Assembly: GCA_036507695.1 (NCBI GenBank)
Contig: DATCIR010000152.1
Span: 1-6,039 of the forward strand
DNA: 6,039 nucleotides
DNA from: JAKEGK01 sp036507695
GTDB lineage: Bacteria > Pseudomonadota > Gammaproteobacteria > SZUA-152
Direction: 5' to 3'
Numbering within the stretch: the first letter of the stretch is position 1; every line of letters starts with the position of its first letter. Below are positions 3,740-6,039 of the stretch, piece after piece. The notes beneath the pieces are model-generated. The model was not told the DNA's origin. It did not search any database and saw only the letters and a list, made by a program, of their open reading frames with translations. Made by a program: the position numbers and the translations under genes.

Positions 3740-5839
3740 TTATGAACCAGGGACGCCCATGGGATTACCACCTTCCGCATCAAGGTAAGGTCTGTATATA
3801 ACATAGGGTGAACTGGAATTGATACCAGGATTATCGATGTAATCTGTTATGGTACTTTCAATCACACTTGCATCAACTGTACCCCACCAATTGTAAGTGG
3901 CATCCAGTTCTATACTTGAAACATTATTAGTAATAAAAGCATAAGCCATAAAATTGTTGTTGCTGTTATTATAAATATTATTGTAAGTGATAACAGGCGC
4001 CGTATTTAGAGAATAATTACTTTGCACTGTAATTCCAACACTATTTAACGTAATTACATTACCATTGGTAATAAACGGTCTGGAGTTGCCGGAAATAAAA
4101 ATACCCTTGATGTTGTTCTCAATTCGCGAGTTACTTACATCACCCGTCAGGTTGTTAATTAGGCTATAGGTATCATTAAAAGAAATACCTTTATGCGCGT
4201 CTTTAATAATCGCGCCATTAATTTTTAGGCTGGTTGCGCCGGACCCCACTTCAATGCCCTTCCAACTACCCCAGCTTGCATTGTCCTTGTAACTTCTGAA
4301 CGTTACCGGGGCAGCAGCGGAACCTGCCACGTTTAGCGAACCGTCGACTTGTAATTTGAGCGCATGCACTTCTTCTCGAGCTGTCCCATAAAACAAGATG
4401 GTGACATTCCCCGGAATATCCAGTGTTTGGCCCGTGGCAATAGTTACTGTATCCAGTGCATGATAGGTCCGGCCGTTTACCATGACCGGAATTCCATACT
4501 CGCCGCCAATCGCATTACCATCTGTAAGCCCGCCATTTACATCTTGGAATTGGACGAACTTCACTTTCGGTGCAGCGGAATAGTGATCAATATTGTCATA
4601 GATCGTCGCTACAATGTCGGTGATATTGTCGCTACCCCACCAGTTCTCCGTGGCGTCCAACACCGTTTGTGACGCATTGTAGAAATAAAACGCCATCAAG
4701 TTGTAATTGGTATTGTCATAGATACGGTTGCGGTTAATCACCGGATGAGGGTCCAAACCGGCCAAACGCTTGCCGTAAACATAAATACCAGTGCTGTTAT
4801 TAATAATCTCATTACCGTCTGTAATCACCGGGTGGGAGGTCTGGTACACATAAATTCCAACGACATTATTACGCAGCGTGGAATGGTGAACTTCGCCGCT
4901 GGCGTTATTGAAGTAGATGCCGTAACTAGCCCACTCAATGGTGGCGCCGTTGATAACCACATTGGTGGCGGAAGCCATCACCGTCACACCATTCCAGCTT
5001 CCCATGTAAGGATTGGCGAGGCTTGAGGTCAGCACGTTGCCAGTGCCTAAAATCTGCAGCTCACCGTTCACGGTAAGCCCCGTACCCGAATTAAAGCGCA
5101 GAGTAGTGCCTTGATAAATCGTTAATCTTGCGCCGGCGGCGATTTCCAGATTCGCGGTGACGGGATACACACCACCCGGCGCCAATACCGAGTCTTGCGA
5201 AATCAATCCAGCCAGCGGCGTGCCATTGGGTATTAACACACCATCCGAAGCAACCGGATTGGTGCCGTAGGCCAGCTCGATGGAATCGGCGATGCCATCA
5301 CCGTCGGAATCCGTCGTGGTGTCATTGGGCGTAATAATCAGTCCATCGAACGCATTGACCGCAATACTGCCGCTATCGCCATTTTCATTCGTGGCAATGA
5401 CATTTTGAATGTATACCGGCACGTTGCGGTTAAACAGGGATGAATTAACTAGAAACGGGATTTTCAACAACGCGCCAGCGGCAAAACGCCGGTCAACGAG
5501 GTTAGCGGTTTGGGCAACCACTATTACGCGAAATCTATCGTTACCCGCCGTGGTGGAAATCAACTGGGCATCCACCATATGCGTGGGCGGAGTTGGCGGA
5601 TCGGTTACCGGTGGTGTTATTGCCGCACCCGGAAACGCCGCCACCGCCTCCACCGCACCGGCGGGATACACCAGATCAAACTGCACATTCGCCACGTTTG
5701 AATCGTTGAAGATCGTAATCGGCACCTGCACTAGATTGGCCGCCGCATTATGCAACGTATTCTCCACCGTCAAGCTCGGCGTTGCCTGCAACACCGTGCT
5801 GCTGAGCATCAGCGCGCACACCACCAGTATTTTACGCAT
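3740..5839 (-). CDS. Large secreted protein: cohesin-like domain, calcium motif and two right-handed beta-helices
   Basis: The product has 699 residues from the ATG at 5839, which has a GGGAGAG ribosome-binding site at 5850-5844. A signal peptide (MRKILVVCALMLSSTVLQA, 1-19) directs export. Residues about 23-170 form a beta-rich domain resembling cohesin modules (VQVPITIFNDSNVANVQFDL). Residues 178-196 hold DSDGDGIADSIELAYGTNP, a thrombospondin type-3-like calcium-binding motif. Two parallel beta-helix units follow, about 218-428 and 462-686. They share GSWNGV/GSWKGI (280 and 524) and LDATENWWG/LDATYNWWG (394 and 645), with NosD-like or PbH1-like repeats of Asn ladders and HPVITDGN/RPFITNGN turns between. 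No C-terminal anchor, PEP-CTERM motif or autotransporter barrel is seen. Polysaccharide binding or cleavage is plausible for such folds, but no catalytic residues can be assigned. The RAYT remnant ends 25 bp upstream, and no independent promoter is obvious. Confidence 0.88.
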   Translation of the reverse strand: MRKILVVCALMLSSTVLQATPSLTVENTLHNAAANLVQVPITIFNDSNVANVQFDLVYPAGAVEAVAAFPGAAITPPVTDPPTPPTHMVDAQLISTTAGNDRFRVIVVAQTANLVDRRFAAGALLKIPFLVNSSLFNRNVPVYIQNVIATNENGDSGSIAVNAFDGLIITPNDTTTDSDGDGIADSIELAYGTNPVASDGVLIPNGTPLAGLISQDSVLAPGGVYPVTANLEIAAGARLTIYQGTTLRFNSGTGLTVNGELQILGTGNVLTSSLANPYMGSWNGVTVMASATNVVINGATIEWASYGIYFNNASGEVHHSTLRNNVVGIYVYQTSHPVITDGNEIINNSTGIYVYGKRLAGLDPHPVINRNRIYDNTNYNLMAFYFYNASQTVLDATENWWGSDNITDIVATIYDNIDHYSAAPKVKFVQFQDVNGGLTDGNAIGGEYGIPVMVNGRTYHALDTVTIATGQTLDIPGNVTILFYGTAREEVHALKLQVDGSLNVAGSAAAPVTFRSYKDNASWGSWKGIEVGSGATSLKINGAIIKDAHKGISFNDTYSLINNLTGDVSNSRIENNIKGIFISGNSRPFITNGNVITLNSVGITVQSNYSLNTAPVITYNNIYNNSNNNFMAYAFITNNVSSIELDATYNWWGTVDASVIESTITDYIDNPGINSSSPYVIYRPYLDAEGGNPMGVPGS

Positions 5840-5853
5840 CCATCTCTCCCTAA

Positions 5854-5871
5854 TGGGGTCAGAGTCAATTT
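5854..5871. repeat. TGGGGTCAGAGTCAATTT repeat end overlapping the RAYT stop
   Basis: This 18-mer matches, from memory, a widespread proteobacterial repeat end (GGGGTCAGAGTCAATTT-like) found next to RAYT-type transposase genes. Here it overlaps the TGA stop of the RAYT reading frame (5867-5865) and abuts the ribosome-binding site of the beta-helix gene. No second inverted arm is visible in the window. Confidence 0.55.
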
Positions 5872-6039
5872 CCATAATAGCTGACATAGCTTTCATTGAT
5901 TTCAAACTTTCTTGGCCTGCCTACCGGCGTTGGCCGGACACACCGTCCAATGGCTGTTTCGATTTGCGCCTTAAACAACTCACTTCCCAAAGCCGCATTA
6001 TGCTTGATCGACACCCGGAACGCGTGCACCAGCTCCTGG
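5865..6039 (-). CDS. REP-associated tyrosine transposase (RAYT, IS200-like Y1 family), C-terminal end
   Basis: The minus strand is open from the window edge to TGA at 5867-5865 and gives the last 57 residues of a protein. The fragment reads LVHAFRVSIKHNAALGSELF, then KAQIETAIGRCVRPTPVGRP, then RKFEINESYVSYYGN. The LGSExFKAQIExxxGRxVRPxxxGRPRK pattern is the typical tail of RAYT proteins, the single-copy Y1 HUH transposases tied to REP sequences. The catalytic His-x-His and Tyr lie further upstream, outside the window, so activity cannot be judged. The frame has no stop or obvious frameshift in the visible part. The stop codon overlaps a repeat end at 5854-5871, and the beta-helix gene begins 25 bp later on the same strand. 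The assignment rests on a short tail but on a distinctive motif. Confidence 0.82.
   Translation of the reverse strand, partial: QELVHAFRVSIKHNAALGSELFKAQIETAIGRCVRPTPVGRPRKFEINESYVSYYGN

Noticed and set aside
5840..5905. Extended N terminus (22 extra residues) of the beta-helix protein
   Set aside because: The extension is the RAYT tail and repeat read in another frame. It would bury the signal peptide, and the good ribosome-binding site points to the ATG at 5839.

Overview
The window looks like chromosomal DNA from a beta- or gammaproteobacterium. The evidence is a Coq7-type ubiquinone hydroxylase, a COG2945-type hydrolase, a COG3411-type 2Fe-2S ferredoxin and ribosomal protein L13. The wording of L13 (MKTFSAKPAEVRREWFVIDA) and the grouping of these genes lean towards a betaproteobacterium of the Nitrosomonadales kind, but this is recalled resemblance and was not tested.

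The left half is housekeeping. The first 289 bases are the 5' part of rplM on the minus strand, with a strong sigma70-type promoter at 340-368. Upstream of it lie a 158-bp hairpin-forming MITE with an 8-bp target-site duplication (405-562), a minus-strand intrinsic terminator (602-634) and about 420 bp of AT-rich DNA without a convincing gene. That stretch may hold a small RNA ending at the terminator. Next come an alpha/beta hydrolase (minus), a 2Fe-2S ferredoxin (minus) and coq7 (plus). The ferredoxin and coq7 genes are divergent.

The right half is accessory. It holds a small secreted protein of unknown function (minus), a 699-residue secreted protein (minus) with a cohesin-like domain, a thrombospondin-3-like calcium motif and two tandem right-handed beta-helix domains, and at the right edge the 3' end of a REP-associated tyrosine transposase (RAYT, minus).

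The window is rich in short non-autonomous repeats. There are two homologous 84-bp palindromic elements with AAAAGGGGACAGATCTA arms (1802-1885 and 3050-3133), a REP hairpin abutting the start codon of the small secreted protein, a GGGGTCAGAGTCAATTT repeat overlapping the RAYT stop codon, and the MITE upstream of rplM. Nearly every intergenic gap carries one. The RAYT is a plausible mobiliser of the REP-like elements, although only its C-terminal 57 residues are visible.

The genes do not form one pathway. L13 belongs to the ribosome, Coq7 to ubiquinone synthesis, and the hydrolase and ferredoxin have only general predictions. The beta-helix protein and its small secreted neighbour are co-directional, 80 bp apart, and could be co-expressed for an extracytoplasmic function.
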